Notes under the pieces: generated by a model | What the model was told of the DNA's origin: nothing | The model's input: the letters and a program-made list of their open reading frames with translations, nothing else | The model's database searches: none | Part shown: in pieces, positions 24,557-32,756 of the stretch | Position numbering within the stretch: position 1 is the stretch's first letter | Layout of the letters: every line of letters starts with the position of its first letter | Assembly: GCA_944384025.1 (NCBI GenBank) | Contig: CALWRS010000001.1 | Span: forward strand, 124,001-188,000 | Direction: 5' to 3' | DNA length: 64,000 nt | Source: an uncultured Lachnospiraceae bacterium | Lineage (GTDB): Bacteria; Bacillota; Clostridia; Lachnospirales; Lachnospiraceae | Program-made: the position numbers and the translations under genes

Positions 24557-25861
24557 TTATTGCGTATTGGTAATGATTTTAGGCATTTCTCCGAACGCAC
24601 CTTCAATCATTTTTTGACTGAGCTTATCGTAGCTTCGTAATCCTGAAATATCACTGATGTGCTTCATTGAACTCTCACCGTATTCGTTCTTGTCCATGAG
24701 CCAAACCTCATCACGCTGTACCGCCTCATTTATCAGCAAGATATTATGAGTTGTACAGATCAGTTGTGCATTATGCGGGTTAGTTTCTGGGTTATAGAAC
24801 AGTTCTATCATTTTTTTCACAACCGTAGGGTGAAGACCGTTCTCGATTTCGTCAACTATAAGAATATTCCCAGTGCTAAGTGCATCAAATATCGTTGGCA
24901 AGATGTCAAGAAGTTTGATTGTACCGTTGGATTCAATCTGAAGGAAAGGTAGTTCACTCTGAGACACTGCCTTATGATTGTCATAAATGCTATGTGTAGA
25001 CTTCACATCTACACGCACACTTTTCAAAACAACTGCTCGATTTTCAAGGTCATCGGAATCAAGAGAGTGTTTTTCAACTTTCTTCTCATTAAACTCCACT
25101 TGGATGTCTTCCAGTGTGGGATCAGCACTTTTCAGTATTCTCAGATACTCCTCTTTCTTCTCAGCCGAGAATGTTTCTTCGCTAAGATTTGAAAGTTCTC
25201 TCATAGAAGCCATATTGACGACTTGAATATCGGTGATAGCTGCCACTATAGTTGTGGCGAGTTTATTATTCAGAAATGAAGCCATTGACAAACACAGAGC
25301 ATTATCCTTTACCTCATGAACATTACCATGGAAAGACCTTAATTCAGATTTCAAAGTAATGCTCTCGAATTTTGGCGATGTGCGTTCCAGAATGGTTTCT
25401 GTACGTCTTTTCTTTTTCGTCAGTTTCTCTGAGATAACAGCATAGTTTTCGGCTATTGCGAAAGAATAGGTATATAGTACATCATCAATCAGAATTTGTA
25501 CCGAATATGATGTTGCTCGTCCCTTTCCAGATACATCAAATTTAAAATAATTTCTCTAAATAGCCAACTCATCCTTGAACGGAAGCATATCGAGAAGCTG
25601 AGGATTATTTGATGCTCTGATAAGCGAAAGCATGATGGCTCTCTGTATTTGCAAAATAATCTTACAGAAATTGGACTTGCCTGAGCCGTTAGCGCCATAT
25701 ATATAAGCAATCTTGTTAAATTGCTGGTTATCACCTGCAACAAAAGTATGGTTATCAACAATCTGTCCCTTGGGAACTGATGTCTCCATATCAAAGGTTA
25801 TTGTACCATTGAACGGTCCAAAATTTGTTGCATATATTGACTTAAGAACGGCATTTTTCAT
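24557..25861 (-). pseudogene. AAA15/OLD-like ATPase interrupted by one in-frame amber codon
   Basis: One frame of 434 codons read 25861 to 24557 is broken only by TAG at 25558-25556 (codon 102); it is open on both sides, without frameshift. Before it: MKNAVLKSIYATNFGPF and Walker A GANGSGKS (56-63). After it: RNYFKFDVSGKG..., then Walker B ILIVDEIENGLHP, the His-switch CTTHN and the family end SYDKLSQKMIEGAFGEMPKI. CAG to TAG (Gln) would explain the break. Such AAA15 proteins occur in abortive-infection modules, often with an RloB-type partner, absent here. GGAGG lies 8 bases before ATG 25861; promoter at 25912-25884. Confidence 0.8.
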
Positions 25862-25883
25862 AGCACTAACCTCCATATATCAT

Positions 25884-25912
25884 ATTACACATCATTTTGT
25901 TTAGCTTGTCAA
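25884..25912 (-). promoter_or_regulatory. Promoter of the ATPase gene
   Basis: On the minus strand TTGACA (25912-25907), 17 bases, TGTAAT (25889-25884), leaving a leader of about 15 bases. Confidence 0.75.
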
Positions 25913-26063
25913 GAGTTAAATGGCATTTTTTTGATATTCTTGCAAATGTTCTGTTTAACAGGATGAAGATGTGGCACAGTTCGTTCGATGATGTCGCAAA
26001 AATCAACTTTTCTGCGTTAATCGCCATTTCTACAACAAATCTTAAAAATCTAAGAATAGCAAA

Positions 26064-26099
26064 ATCGCCATTATCACACAAAAGTAATGGCGATCTTTC
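26064..26099 (+). terminator. Terminator hairpin used as group II intron insertion site
   Basis: ATCGCCATTA / TAATGGCGAT stem (26064-26073, 26085-26094) followed by CTTTC. Class C group II introns insert just after such hairpins; the intron begins at 26102. Confidence 0.75.
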
Positions 26100-26101
26100 A
26101 T

Positions 26102-27953
26102 GTTCGCCCGCCATGGGCGGGCTCTAACGAGTGAAAGTCCCGAGTGCGCGTAGGCAACGACGAAGCACATAGCTGAACAGCAAGGGTGTCCATCGTGAGG
26201 TGGAATCTGGAGGAAGCTGTAGGCAAACCTCTGATCTGACGGACAGAAACCACATATAAGGCTGGGAAATACGGATAAGGCGGCATGAAACGCCAAAGTC
26301 CAAAAGTTGCTGGAAGTACCAGTAAATGTGGCAGGTATATGGAGGGAAAGAGTCCGCACCTTAAGCGGGGAGGTCTCACGGGCGGTTTCAAAAGCCGTAG
26401 TAACAACGAACTGTGAGAAGTCAGCAGAGGTCGTAGTAGCGAAGAAGTTCCTGTAATGGGAATGGAGCGAAGGACCGAACAATCAATCAGTTGAAGTACG
26501 TTCCACTTCGTAGCCGGAGCAAACGCCTGTCGATGACTTCAAAGACGGCAAAGGCAAAAGGGGCAGAAAGGAAACAACGCATGGACACAAGTAGTCTCAT
26601 GGAGCAGATACTAAGCAAGGATAACCTCAATGCGGCATATCTGCAAGTCGTCAGAAACAAAGGAGCGGCAGGCGTAGACGGGATGACCGTTGAGGAACTT
26701 GATGCATACCTTTCGGAAAACGGCGAAAACATCAGGGAACAGCTGCGGACAAGGAAGTATAAACCGAAGCCAGTCAGGCGGGTGGAGATACCTAAACCAG
26801 ATGGCGGGACACAAAACCTTGGAGTACCAACGGTAGTAGACCGCTTTGTGCAACAGGCAGTTGCGCAAGTACTCACGCCAATCTTTGAGGAGCAGTTTCA
26901 CGACCATAGTTATGGGTTCAGACCGAGTCGGTGTGCACAACAGGCAGTACTGAAAGCGTTAGAAATGATGAATGACGGGCATAGCTGGATAGTGGATATC
27001 GACCTAGCAAAGTTCTTTGACACGGTAGACCATGATAAGCTGATGACGATTTTCGGACGGACCATAAAGGACGGGGACGTTATCTCAGTGGTGAGGAAAT
27101 TTCTGGTCAGCGGGGTAATGATAGATGACGAGTATGAAGATACAATCGTCGGCACACCACAGGGCGGGAATATATCGCCGCTGTTGGCAAATATCATGCT
27201 GAACGAGTTGGATAAAGAGCTGGAAGCAAGAGGGCTGGATTTCGTGCGCTATGCAGACGACCTAATCATCATGGTAGGAAGTAAGCAGGCGGCGGAGAGG
27301 GTAATGAAAAGCGTTACCCGATTTATTGAGGAAAAGCTGGGGTTGAAAGTAAATGCTGAAAAGAGCAAGGTGGACAAACCCAAAGGTATTAAGTATCTCG
27401 GATTTGGATTTTACTTTGACACATTTGCCAAGGGATATAAAGCCAGACCGCACCCGAAAGCAGTAGCGAAATTCAAAGTACAGATGAAGAAACTGACATG
27501 CAGAAGCTGGGGAGTGAGCAACAGCTACAAAGTGCAGAAACTGAACCAGCTCATCCGAGGATGGATAAATTACTTCAAAATCGGGAGCATGAAGGGATTA
27601 TGTGAGCGTCTGGATAGTAATATACGCTACCGCCTGCGGATGTGTATATGGAAACACTGGAAAACACCGCAGAATAGGGCAAAGAACCTGATGAAGCTGG
27701 ACGTGCCCAGATGGGCGGCATATAAAATCGCATACTGTGGCAACCGCTATGCGAGGCTTGCTCGTAACGGTTGGGTGCACAAAGCGATAAGCAATGAAAG
27801 ACTAGCCGCATTTGGGCTAGTCTCCATGAGCAACTACTACGCCGAGAGGCGTGTCACTTGTTAAGTTGATTGAACCGCCGCTTGCGGAACCGCATGAGCG
27901 GTGGTGTGAGAGGTCGGAAATTCCTCAATTAGAGGAATTTCCTCCTACTCGAT
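26102..27953 (+). mobile_element. Class C group II intron (about 1.85 kb)
   Basis: The 5' end GTTCGCCCGCC followed by GAGTGAAAGTCCCGA and CAAGGGTGTCC matches the domain I start of class C introns such as O.i.I1. Domain IV holds the maturase gene (26581-27864). Domain V is the hairpin starting GAACCGCCGC at about 27872-27905, followed by the class C style GTGTGAGAGGTCGG and domain VI ending CCTACTCGAT at 27953. It lies directly downstream of a terminator hairpin, the usual class C target, and upstream of a topoisomerase remnant. Boundaries are estimated to within a few bases. It appears intact and may still be mobile. Confidence 0.85.
26581..27864 (+). CDS. ltrA: Group II intron reverse transcriptase/maturase, Marathon-type
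   Basis: 427 aa from ATG 26581 (AAAGGAAAC upstream). Fingers-palm with YGFRPSRCAQQA, catalytic YADD (224-227), PQGGNISPLLANIMLNELD, and thumb/maturase X domain (RSWGVSNSYKVQKLNQLIRGWINYF, RYRLRMCIWKHWKTPQ). There is no DNA-binding/HNH endonuclease domain, as in class C. Very similar in remembered sequence to the Eubacterium rectale intron enzyme (MarathonRT). It aids splicing and reverse-transcribes the intron at new sites. Longer frame from 26491 is in intron RNA and is not likely translated. Confidence 0.95.
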   Translation: MDTSSLMEQILSKDNLNAAYLQVVRNKGAAGVDGMTVEELDAYLSENGENIREQLRTRKYKPKPVRRVEIPKPDGGTQNLGVPTVVDRFVQQAVAQVLTPIFEEQFHDHSYGFRPSRCAQQAVLKALEMMNDGHSWIVDIDLAKFFDTVDHDKLMTIFGRTIKDGDVISVVRKFLVSGVMIDDEYEDTIVGTPQGGNISPLLANIMLNELDKELEARGLDFVRYADDLIIMVGSKQAAERVMKSVTRFIEEKLGLKVNAEKSKVDKPKGIKYLGFGFYFDTFAKGYKARPHPKAVAKFKVQMKKLTCRSWGVSNSYKVQKLNQLIRGWINYFKIGSMKGLCERLDSNIRYRLRMCIWKHWKTPQNRAKNLMKLDVPRWAAYKIAYCGNRYARLARNGWVHKAISNERLAAFGLVSMSNYYAERRVTC

Positions 27954-27979
27954 TTTCAAATCGAAAGGAATGGTTTAGT

Positions 27980-29395
27980 ATGCTATTAGTGGTGGCGGAA
28001 AAGCCCAGTGTCGGTATGGCACTGGCTAAAGCTCTCGGTGTAACCGACAAGAAGGACGGATATATCGAAAGTAATGAGTATATCAGATGGGAGATGACCC
28101 CCGCCTCTATAGGCGTTGGGTAACAAATTTGTATCAGTGGCGGGTGTCAATCCCCCATCTGATATACGCTCCGCGAGGATGCGCAGGGATTCGGATAGGA
28201 AATATGTCGGCAAAAGCCGACCCGAATCCCGCGCCAAGACTCGCGAGCGAGTCTTGAACGTGTCTTGGTGTGTGGGACATCTTGTTTCCCTTGCCAATGC
28301 CGATATGTACGATGAAAAGTTCAAGAAGTGGGATATTGCAGACCTCCCCATTATCCCCGATGAGTGGCAATTTATCATTGCCGAGGATAAGGATAAACAG
28401 TTCGGTATTCTCCATCAGCTTATGGGCGATAACCGAGTAACCGAGGTCGTGAACGCTTGCGATGCAGGTCGTGAAGGTGAGCTTATCTTCCGTCTTGTGT
28501 ATAACAAGGCTCTTTGTAATAAGCCTATCAAGCGGCTCTGGATTTCCTCAATGGAAGAAAAGGCTATCCGAGAAGGCTTTGATAATCTCAGGGACGGCAA
28601 GGATTACGAAAATCTCTATCAGTCGGCTCTCTGCCGTGCAAAGGCGGATTGGATTGTGGGTATCAATGCCACAAGACTTTTCTCCAAGCTCTACAACAGA
28701 ACGCTGAATGTAGGCAGAGTTCAGACACCTACTCTTGCAATGCTTTATGAACGTGAGAACAGTATCCGCAATTTTCAGAAGGAAAAGTATTTCAATGTCC
28801 ATCTGAAATCCGTCGGATTTGACGCAGTACACGAAAAGGTCAAGGAACAGGGCGAAGCCGAGAATATCCGTAGAGATTGTGACGGCAAGGAAGCTATCGT
28901 AAAGTCGGTAAAAACGGAAAGAAAGACCGTAAATCCCCCTCATCTTTACGACCTTACCACTCTCCAGAGAGAAGCAAACAGACTTTACGGCTTCACATCA
29001 CAACAGTTTATGGTGGATATTGAAAAGCTCGTTGAGGATATTATCGCCGTTGCAAAGGAAAGCGTTGATGAAAGCAAGGTATCAAGAAACGGCGGGAGGT
29101 TATCGGCACTTGCCCAAGATGCGGCAAGAATATTGTCGTGACTCCGAAGGCATATTCCTGTGAGGACAGAAACTGCGGTTTTGTTATCTGGAAGAACGAC
29201 AAGTTCTTTGAAAAGGCACGAAAGCCGCTTACAAAGGAAATGGCAGCAAGCCTTATCAAGAATGGTAAGATTGCCGTCAAGGGACTTTATTCGGAGAAAT
29301 CGGGCAAGAACTACGACGCAACTGTTTGTCTTGACGATACTGGAAAGTATGTAAACTACAAGCTTGAATTTGCTCCGAGAAAAAAGAAGAAATAA
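27980..29395 (+). pseudogene. topB: Decayed type IA DNA topoisomerase (TopB-like) of a conjugative element
   Basis: Start MLLVVAEKPSVGMALAKALG (Toprim) at ATG 27980. After codon 35 (ATC at 28082-28084) a 175-bp insert breaks the frame; the protein resumes at GTG 28260 with VSWCVGHLVSLANADMYDEKF, exactly as in intact homologues. At about 29008 LYGFTSQQ is joined directly to FMVDIEKLVEDII, so the catalytic-tyrosine half (some 350 residues) is deleted. Near 29095 a one-base shift separates this from the zinc-knuckle end (TCPRCGKNIVV...YSCEDRNCGFVIWKND). Three independent lesions: the gene is dead. Such topB genes belong to integrative conjugative elements of Firmicutes. Confidence 0.88.
28085..28259 (+). 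mobile_element. 175-bp highly structured insertion element in topB (HEARO/omega-RNA-like?)
   Basis: Inserted precisely between two codons of topB without target duplication. On paper it folds almost entirely: AGATGGG/CCCATCT long-range stem, CGCC/GGCG hairpin, GTATCAG/CTGATA stem, GCGC-GGGATTCGG / CCGAATCCC-GCGC stem enclosing GTCGGC-AAAA-GCCGAC, and a 3' end hairpin CAAGACTCG / CGAGTCTTG. No ORF. Its first 117 bases recur at 30535. A guide-like variable flank followed by a conserved fold, insertion without duplication and end hairpins recall IS200/IS605-related RNA elements (HEARO/omega RNA), but I could not confirm the family. Confidence 0.6.
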
Positions 29396-29409
29396 TTTTC
29401 TGAAATAGG

Positions 29410-29438
29410 TTGAATTTCTCCTATAATTAGTGTATAAT
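29410..29438 (+). promoter_or_regulatory. Promoter of phd-doc
   Basis: TTGAAT (29410-29415), 17 bases, TATAAT (29433-29438). Phd-type antitoxins normally repress such promoters. Confidence 0.75.
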
Positions 29439-29463
29439 AGGGTTAAGAAAGGAGGAATTCACT

Positions 29464-29706
29464 ATGACAATAAACACAAACACGCTGGTTTCAATCACAG
29501 AAGCCAATCAGAATTTTTCCAAGGTTGCAAGGCTCGTTGACCAAAACGGCTCTGCCGTTATACTGAAAAACAATGTTCCTCGGTATATCGTACTGGAGTT
29601 CTCGGAAGTAGAAAAGGTACAAATGGCAGCGGATGAAGATATTGCAGATATTTCTCAAAGACTTATCGCAAAAAACCTTGAAGCCTACAAGGAGCTTGCG
29701 AAATGA
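29464..29706 (+). CDS. phd: Phd/YefM-family antitoxin
   Basis: 80 aa. N-terminal dimer/DNA-binding fold TLVSITEANQNFSKVARLVDQNGSAVILKNNVPRYIVL typical of Phd/YefM, then an acidic helical C-terminal tail (about 50-80) that would bind and inhibit the toxin. AAAGGAGG 8 bases before ATG 29464. The stop overlaps the toxin start (ATGA at 29703), the classic coupled arrangement. Likely maintains the element or acts in stress or phage response. Confidence 0.88.
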   Translation: MTINTNTLVSITEANQNFSKVARLVDQNGSAVILKNNVPRYIVLEFSEVEKVQMAADEDIADISQRLIAKNLEAYKELAK

Positions 29707-30077
29707 TAAGACTTACAACTAAACAGGTAATATCCCTTCACAGCTCTTTGATTGAGGCAACGGGCGGTACAGACGGTGTAAGAGATATGGGACTTCTGGA
29801 GTCTGCTCTTGAAGCTCCGTTTCAGACATTTGATGGGAAAGACCTTTATCCTGCACTTATTCAGAAAGCCGCACGGCTTGGACACTCTCTTATTTCAAAT
29901 CACCCGTTTGTTGACGGTAATAAAAGAATTGGTATTCATACAATGCTTGTTTTTCTTGCCGCAAACGGAGTTGAAATTGAATGTACTCAAAAAGAGCTGA
30001 TAGATGTCGGCTTATCCCTCGCTGACGGAACAATGAATGCGGAAAAATTATTGATTTGGCTCAGCTCACACAATTAA
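29703..30077 (+). CDS. doc: Doc-family toxin (Fic fold kinase)
   Basis: 124 aa. Doc motif HPFVDGNKRIG (67-77), where K replaces the G of AMP-transferring Fic proteins; Doc enzymes phosphorylate and block EF-Tu. N-terminal LTTKQVISLHSSLIEATGG and GLLESALEAPFQTF are standard. Full length, with all motif residues present, so probably active. Partner antitoxin is immediately upstream. It is distinct from the class II Fic protein at 22534. Confidence 0.92.
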   Translation: MIRLTTKQVISLHSSLIEATGGTDGVRDMGLLESALEAPFQTFDGKDLYPALIQKAARLGHSLISNHPFVDGNKRIGIHTMLVFLAANGVEIECTQKELIDVGLSLADGTMNAEKLLIWLSSHN

Positions 30078-30088
30078 ACAGTATGGAA

Positions 30089-30117
30089 AAGGAAGTGCTT
30101 CGGTACCTCCTTTTTTG
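30089..30117 (+). terminator. Terminator after phd-doc
   Basis: AAGGAAGTGC / GTACCTCCTT stem with a TTCG loop (one mismatch) followed by T. Confidence 0.7.
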
Positions 30118-30133
30118 TTTGAAAGGAGGCATT

Positions 30134-30402
30134 ATGCCCGAAATTGAAAAGGAAAATCAATCATACTTTTGTATAAGGAAGATATGATGACCGCCAAAGA
30201 AAACGGCGAAATGGCTGATTGGCGAATGAGTTTCAAGGAGAACTGCAACTGTGCAAAGGCTATTGATAAGGCTTTGAACGATAATTACGCAGATAATCGC
30301 CTTGAAACTGACAAAGCTCTTGATACCGTCCTTGCTGAGTATAGTGCAGAGCGTGTAACACACGTTCTTGCAGCGCAGGCTGCTATTGCAGATAAGAAAT
30401 AA
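30134..30402 (+). pseudogene. Frameshifted remnant of a DUF3849-type conjugative-element protein
   Basis: AAAGGAGG precedes ATG 30134 (MPEIEKENQSYFCIRKI-stop). In another frame from 30169 the text LYKEDMMTAKENGEMADWRMSF...ADNRLETDKALDTVLAEYSAERVTHVLA follows, resembling the DUF3849 domain seen in Firmicute integrative elements. One base change around 30164-30172 would join them. The 85-residue remains are therefore a shortened, frameshifted copy. Translation from TTG 30169 alone lacks a ribosome site. Confidence 0.6.
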
Positions 30403-30437
30403 CCAAATCTGCGCCTTAAACTTGACAGATCACAAGG

Positions 30438-30478
30438 CCCCGTATCCAACGGTCAAACCGTTAGGTACGGGGTTTTTT
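30438..30478 (+). terminator. Terminator after DUF3849 remnant
   Basis: CCCCGTA / TACGGGG outer stem and AACGG / CCGTT inner stem, followed by six T (30473-30478). Confidence 0.85.
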
Positions 30479-30479
30479 A

Positions 30480-30508
30480 TTGACAATCCGCGAAGAATGT
30501 GTTACGCT
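30480..30508 (+). promoter_or_regulatory. Possible promoter before palindrome and repeat copy 2
   Basis: TTGACA (30480-30485), 17 bases, TACGCT (30503-30508). It would start a transcript at the palindrome and run through the repeat into marR. Confidence 0.45.
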
Positions 30509-30536
30509 TACACAGTCAAGAAATTGACTGTGTAAG
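30507..30536. repeat. 13-bp-arm perfect palindrome
   Basis: CTTACACAGTCAA (30507-30519), GAAA, TTGACTGTGTAAG (30524-30536). It ends exactly where repeat copy 2 begins. Could be an operator or an element end hairpin. Confidence 0.7.
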
Positions 30537-30650
30537 ATGGGAGATGCCCCCGCCTCTATAGGCGGTGGACAACAAATTTGTATCAGTGGCGGGTGTCAAT
30601 CCCCCATCTGATATACGCTCCGCGAGGATGCGCAGGGATTCGGATAGGAA
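30535..30650 (+). repeat. Truncated second copy of the structured element
   Basis: 116 bases nearly identical to 28085-28201: differences are one missing A and three substitutions near the 5' hairpin; the last 75 or so bases are identical. The 3' half of the long GGGATTCGG stem and its inner hairpin are missing, after which GAGTCTTGAA reappears. It stands just before marR. Two copies in 2.5 kb at unrelated sites indicate a mobile or duplicated RNA element. Confidence 0.75.
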
Positions 30651-30653
30651 TTG

Positions 30654-30673
30654 AGTCTTGAATTTTTTAGACT
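30654..30673. promoter_or_regulatory. Possible MarR operator
   Basis: AGTCT / AGACT inverted repeat with 10-base centre directly before the marR ribosome site. Confidence 0.3.
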
Positions 30674-30685
30674 AGGTGGTGGACG

Positions 30686-31150
30686 ATGACAAAGGAAGAT
30701 AAGAAAAATGCGTATCTGTACTGTAAGTTTCGGGATGAGCAGTTCGCCCTCTACGATGAATACGCGAAACGTAACGGGATGATGATGAAAACATTTTTGG
30801 TGGTCAATGTGCTTTTCTATGACGCTTTTTACCAAGAAGGCGGTATGACTCAGAAGGAAATCTGTCGGCGGACATTTCAATCCAAACAGACAGTCAACCT
30901 CATCATCAAGAATCTTCTGGCTGAAAACTATGTAACCGTCACCGAAGTGCCGGAAAACAAACGGAACAAGATTGTACGGATGACCGATGCCGGAAGGGCG
31001 CGCTTTGAAAAGGTCGTGCGCCATATTACTTGGGCGGAGGATAGGGCCATGTCCAAGTTTACGCCGGAGGAACAAAAACAACTCATTGCCCTGTCGAGAA
31101 GATTCACACAGGAGCTGACAAGACTTGTAAACGAAGAAAATGCCAAATAA
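30686..31150 (+). CDS. MarR-family transcriptional regulator
   Basis: 154 aa with a winged helix (GGMTQKEICRRTFQSKQTVNLIIKNLLAENYVTVTEVPENKRNKIVRMT) flanked by dimerisation helices. GGTGG lies before ATG 30686. It is 20 bases upstream of a nitroreductase gene and probably controls this operon in response to a small aromatic or oxidant. Its leader carries repeat copy 2. Confidence 0.88.
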   Translation: MTKEDKKNAYLYCKFRDEQFALYDEYAKRNGMMMKTFLVVNVLFYDAFYQEGGMTQKEICRRTFQSKQTVNLIIKNLLAENYVTVTEVPENKRNKIVRMTDAGRARFEKVVRHITWAEDRAMSKFTPEEQKQLIALSRRFTQELTRLVNEENAK

Positions 31151-31170
31151 TACTGCAGGGAGGTTTTACC

Positions 31171-31800
31171 ATGGATTTTTACGAAGCAATAACGCGCCGA
31201 AGGACTGCCAGAGAATTTCTTGAGAAGGATGTCGATTTTGAAGCTATAAAGCGGATATTGGAAGCCGGTAACAAGGCTCCCACATGGAATCACAACCGCA
31301 ACTGGAGCTACATTATTCTGCGCACGGACGAGGAGAAGGAGTTTGCATTTGATTATGCGAAAAAGATAGCAGACAAATTCGACGTCGAAAAGTACCTTTC
31401 CGCACCGAGACCGTATCCAATTACACTCGCGCAGAAGATGTACGGCTACGCAATGCCGAGACAGTTTACTATGCTAAAAAACGCGCCTTATGTCGTTATC
31501 CCCGTATTTAAATGCAAGGAGTTAAGCAGCGAGTATGTGTCAAAGCTCAATCCGTTCTCCACGATATGGTGCGTTATTGAGAATATCTTTCTTGCGGCAA
31601 CCGCCGAGGGCTTGGCTTGCTCTATGCGGATACCGCTGAACGAGGAACACGATATTGTCAAGGAAAAGCTGAAAGTACCGCCGACATATAGGATCCCGGT
31701 GTTTATTGGGATAGGCTATGCCGACCCGAACGAGCCGGAGCTTGAGCAGAGCTACCCCGATATCGAGAAGCAGATGCATTTCGGGAAATGGAAAAAGTAA
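31171..31800 (+). CDS. Nitroreductase-family FMN oxidoreductase
   Basis: 209 aa. N-terminal RRRTAREFLEKDVDFEAIKRILEAGNKAPTWNHNRNW is the FMN-binding start of the family; AAPTAEGLACSMRIP-like segment (FLAATAEGLACSMRIP) and FIGIGYADP complete the site. Reduces nitro compounds, quinones or flavins with NAD(P)H. AGGGAGG upstream of ATG 31171. Lies between marR and a radical SAM gene, with which it is cotranscribed. Confidence 0.85.
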   Translation: MDFYEAITRRRTAREFLEKDVDFEAIKRILEAGNKAPTWNHNRNWSYIILRTDEEKEFAFDYAKKIADKFDVEKYLSAPRPYPITLAQKMYGYAMPRQFTMLKNAPYVVIPVFKCKELSSEYVSKLNPFSTIWCVIENIFLAATAEGLACSMRIPLNEEHDIVKEKLKVPPTYRIPVFIGIGYADPNEPELEQSYPDIEKQMHFGKWKK

Positions 31801-31818
31801 TTGTTAGAGGATCGACCT

Positions 31819-32706
31819 ATGTCTTTAAGAATAAACGCAATCGAAACAAAAAGTATTTTGACAAAATCCAATCTTCCGGTAAGCGATTACTCAGTCAATC
31901 CCTATGTCGGATGCACACACGCTTGCAAATACTGCTACGCCTGCTTTATGAAGCGTTTTACTAATCATCCCGAACCGTGGGGAGAATTCCTTGATGTAAA
32001 ATACTGGCAGCCCATCAAGCACCCTGAAAAATACGCCGGGAAAGAGCTGTTTTTCGGCTCTGCGACAGACCCTTACAATCCGCAGGAGGAGCAGTATCGG
32101 CGCACGCGGACTCTGCTCGAGCAGCTTAAGGGCAGCGGCATTAGGCTGAGCATCCAGACAAAATCCGACCTCGTTCTTCGGGACATCGACCTGATAAAAA
32201 CATTTCCGAACGCAAGAGTCGGATTTAGTATCAACACGCTTGACGAGAGCTTTAAAGACGATATGGACAAGGCCGTGAGCATTGCGCGCAGGCTGTCGGC
32301 CATGAAAAAGCTGCACGAGGAAGGAATACGCACCGTCTGCTTCATTTCCCCTATATTCCCCGGAATTACCGATGTAAAGGCAATCATCGAGCGAGTCAAG
32401 GACATGTGTCAGTGGGTCTGGCTGGAAAACCTCAACCTGCGGGGCAGCTACAAGGCAGTCATTATGGATTATATAAAAGAAAAATATCCTTTGCTCCTGC
32501 CGCTGTATCAAGAAATTTATAACCGAAACGACCGCAGATATTGGGAGATGCTTGATGCAGAACTGAAAAAGTATGCTTTTGAAAGCGGCCTTGCTTATGT
32601 GACAAATGAGGACAGTATGCAAAGAGACTTTAACGCCCCGCCGGTCATTGTAAATTTCTTCTACCATGAGCAAATAAAAAAATCCCGAACTCACCAACCA
32701 TTTTGA
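31819..32706 (+). CDS. SPL-family radical SAM protein
   Basis: 295 aa. Cluster motif CTHACKYCYAC (Cys-x3-Cys-x2-Cys) near residue 33, preceded by NPYVGC as in the Rv2578c/spore-photoproduct-lyase-like group; FFGSATDPYNPQE and SIQTKSDLVLRDIDLI follow. The group is widespread and of uncertain chemistry; nucleic-acid repair has been suggested from the relation to SplB. GAGG is 8 bases before ATG 31819, which is preferred over TTG 31801. Same operon as the nitroreductase. Confidence 0.82.
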   Translation: MSLRINAIETKSILTKSNLPVSDYSVNPYVGCTHACKYCYACFMKRFTNHPEPWGEFLDVKYWQPIKHPEKYAGKELFFGSATDPYNPQEEQYRRTRTLLEQLKGSGIRLSIQTKSDLVLRDIDLIKTFPNARVGFSINTLDESFKDDMDKAVSIARRLSAMKKLHEEGIRTVCFISPIFPGITDVKAIIERVKDMCQWVWLENLNLRGSYKAVIMDYIKEKYPLLLPLYQEIYNRNDRRYWEMLDAELKKYAFESGLAYVTNEDSMQRDFNAPPVIVNFFYHEQIKKSRTHQPF

Positions 32707-32756
32707 AAAACTCTCCACTATATTATCGAGAACGTTCTTAAAGCGAGGGAAAAGCA

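Noticed and set aside
24493-24573. Short ORF within the candidate sRNA
   Set aside because: It has no ribosome site and reads through the terminator hairpin and into the end of the opposite gene.
26581-27864. Retron or diversity-generating reverse transcriptase
   Set aside because: Sequence, X domain and surrounding domain I/V RNA are those of a class C group II intron; no msr/msd or variable repeat is present.
28085-28259. Definite assignment as HEARO/omega RNA
   Set aside because: No IscB-type gene is nearby and I cannot run the covariance model; kept only as a hypothesis.
32729-32738. LexA/SOS box before the sigma-factor gene
   Set aside because: AGAACGTTCT is palindromic but lacks the central spacer of the Firmicute SOS box.
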